Below are positions 5,392 to 6,045 of a DNA stretch of 6,045 nt, piece by piece. The first letter of the stretch is position 1; every line of letters begins with the position of its first letter. This stretch comes from Candidatus Aminicenantota bacterium. GTDB taxonomy: Bacteria; Acidobacteriota; Aminicenantia; Aminicenantales; Saccharicenantaceae. The position numbers and the translations under genes are program-made. The stretch covers positions 1 through 6,045 of the forward strand of contig DSDX01000294.1 in assembly GCA_011048485.1 (NCBI GenBank). Reading direction: 5' to 3'. The notes under the pieces are model-generated. The model saw nothing but the letters and a program-made list of their open reading frames with translations. It had not been told where the DNA came from and did no database searches.

Positions 5392-5783
5392 AAATGAGAC
5401 TTAAAGCGACGACGCTTCTCTTGGCCGGGATGGCCCTGCTCGGTCTGGCTTCGGTCGGCACCGCGCAGGCCCAGGGTTTCGAACCCCTGTTGGGGGTATG
5501 GGACGTCACGATGGAGGACGGCTCCCGTGAGTTCGTCTTCGAATTCGAGCTCCAGGACGGCAAGTTATCAGGCAGGTATACCGGGGCCTCGGGGACCGCG
5601 GAGATGGCCGACCTGACCTACGAGGACCACGCCGTCAAGTTCTCCGTGACCGTCGGCAACGGCATGGTCATCGATTTCACGGCCATCGTGGCCGAGGGCG
5701 AGCTCACCGGGATGCTGTCCCTGGAGTTCGGCGACGCCGCCATCACGGGCCGGCGAAGGAAACAGACGGGAGTTGATCCGTGA
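5385..5783 (+). CDS. Small secreted beta-barrel-like (lipocalin-like) protein, function unknown
   Basis: This 132-residue protein has a signal peptide (basic M-L-K-M-R-L-K, hydrophobic core 9-24, A27-Q-A29 cleavage site before Q30). The mature part is about 100 residues and consists almost wholly of predicted beta strands. It opens G37-V-W-D-V-T-M and continues with L56-x-x-G-K-L-S-G, V84-K-F-S-V, I96-D-F-T-A-I-V and E106-L-T-G, ending in a basic R-R-R-K. 'G-x-W' followed by repeated 'G-x-L-x-G' hairpins is common in small lipocalin-like or calycin-like secreted domains. There is no lipobox Cys. ATG 5385 is chosen over ATG 5394 because GAGGAG (5371-5376) lies 8 nt before it. It overlaps the small ORF by 7 bp and probably the E1 gene by 4 bp. 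The C-terminal domain of the exported methyltransferase has a similar strand layout. No specific function can be given. Confidence 0.75.
   Translation: MLKMRLKATTLLLAGMALLGLASVGTAQAQGFEPLLGVWDVTMEDGSREFVFEFELQDGKLSGRYTGASGTAEMADLTYEDHAVKFSVTVGNGMVIDFTAIVAEGELTGMLSLEFGDAAITGRRRKQTGVDP
5768..5772 (+). promoter_or_regulatory. Ribosome-binding site supporting a GTG start for the E1 gene
   Basis: GGGAG lies 7 nt before GTG 5780-5782, inside the end of the preceding gene. The alternative ATG 5807 has only GGGAA (5796-5800) ahead of it. The site favours the upstream coupled GTG. Confidence 0.5.
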
Positions 5784-6045
5784 CAGGCCTCCCTCGGGAA
5801 TCGCACATGAGTTTTGATCCCTTCCGCCTCTACGAGACGATGCTCCGCATTCGGCTCCTTGAGGAGAGTATCGAAAAGTTATGGACGGACGGCCTGATCT
5901 CGGGCGAGATGCATCTCGGAACCGGTGAGGAGGCCGTTAACGCCGGCGTCGTCGCTCACTTGCGGGAAGGAGATGCCATGGCCCTGGATCATCGCGGCAC
6001 GGCGGCCCTGCTCATGCGCGGCGTGGACCCTGTTCTGATTCTGCG
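5780..6045 (+). CDS. Thiamine-pyrophosphate-dependent 2-oxo acid/acetoin dehydrogenase E1 alpha subunit, N-terminal part (partial)
   Basis: About 88 residues are visible before the right edge cuts the gene. From the GTG start they include L-Y-E-T-M-L-R-I-R-L-L-E-E (17-29), then G38-L-I-S-G-E-M-H-L-G-T-G-E-E-A-V-N-A-G-V57, then G64-D-A-M-A-L-D-H-R-G, then G81-V-D-P. This is the characteristic opening of E1 alpha subunits of pyruvate, branched-chain 2-oxo acid and acetoin dehydrogenase complexes. These subunits decarboxylate the substrate on TPP and pass the acyl group to E2 lipoamide. The G-D-G TPP motif lies beyond the edge, so the substrate cannot be told; 'GLI-G-x-x-H-L' recalls acetoin-type subunits. 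GTG 5780 overlaps the previous stop as GTGA and has GGGAG 7 nt upstream. ATG 5807 (codon 10) is the alternative and gives a more usual N-terminus. An E1 beta gene is expected downstream. Confidence 0.85.
   Translation, partial: MTGLPRESHMSFDPFRLYETMLRIRLLEESIEKLWTDGLISGEMHLGTGEEAVNAGVVAHLREGDAMALDHRGTAALLMRGVDPVLIL

Overview
The window is GC-rich, tightly packed bacterial DNA from what looks like a diderm (Gram-negative-type) organism. It encodes an OmpA-like, peptidoglycan-anchored envelope protein, and three products carry signal peptides with Ala-x-Ala cleavage sites. Shine-Dalgarno sites are strong (AGGAGG). The N-terminal module of the OmpA-like protein ('YVLWAV.P.G...NLGEV ... F.LMVTAEP...VT.P') is one I associate from memory with Acidobacteriota and related lineages. 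An acidobacterial or Aminicenantes-type genome is therefore my best guess, but this is unverified inference. I see no mobile element, CRISPR array, tRNA or rRNA.

Left part (1-2557). The C-terminal end of a PilZ-like protein runs in from the left edge on the + strand. It ends base-to-base against the stop of a minus-strand APH-fold small-molecule kinase; the two stops together form TGATCA. The kinase is divergent from a 438-residue class-1 isoprenoid synthase-like protein. The 113 bp between them holds a near-consensus sigma-70-type promoter for the kinase and a perfect TATAAT box facing the synthase. The divergent layout makes a shared lipid or isoprenoid role possible but does not prove it.

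Middle part (2578-4994). Two minus-strand genes encode envelope proteins. One is a signal-peptide-bearing class I SAM-methyltransferase with a C-terminal beta-rich domain. The other is an OmpA-like protein with an N-terminal beta module, a long Ala/Glu-rich coiled coil and a C-terminal peptidoglycan-binding OmpA domain. Each has its own TTGAC(A/C)-N17-TAT..T promoter, so they need not form a strict operon.

Right part (5180-6045). A + strand promoter (TTGAAA-N17-TATAGT) leads into three overlapping genes. These are a 48-codon acidic small ORF, a 132-residue secreted beta-barrel-like protein (7-bp overlap), and the start of a thiamine-pyrophosphate-dependent E1 alpha dehydrogenase subunit (probable 4-bp GTGA overlap), which is cut by the right edge. 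A small helical protein and a secreted protein coupled to a central-metabolism E1 subunit is the least expected arrangement here.

No gene-free stretch exceeds 300 bases. The longest, 4995-5244, carries the divergent promoters of the OmpA-like gene and the E1 operon. I found no convincing new multi-gene system. The better leads are the E1-linked operon, the exported methyltransferase, and the kinase/isoprenoid-synthase pair.
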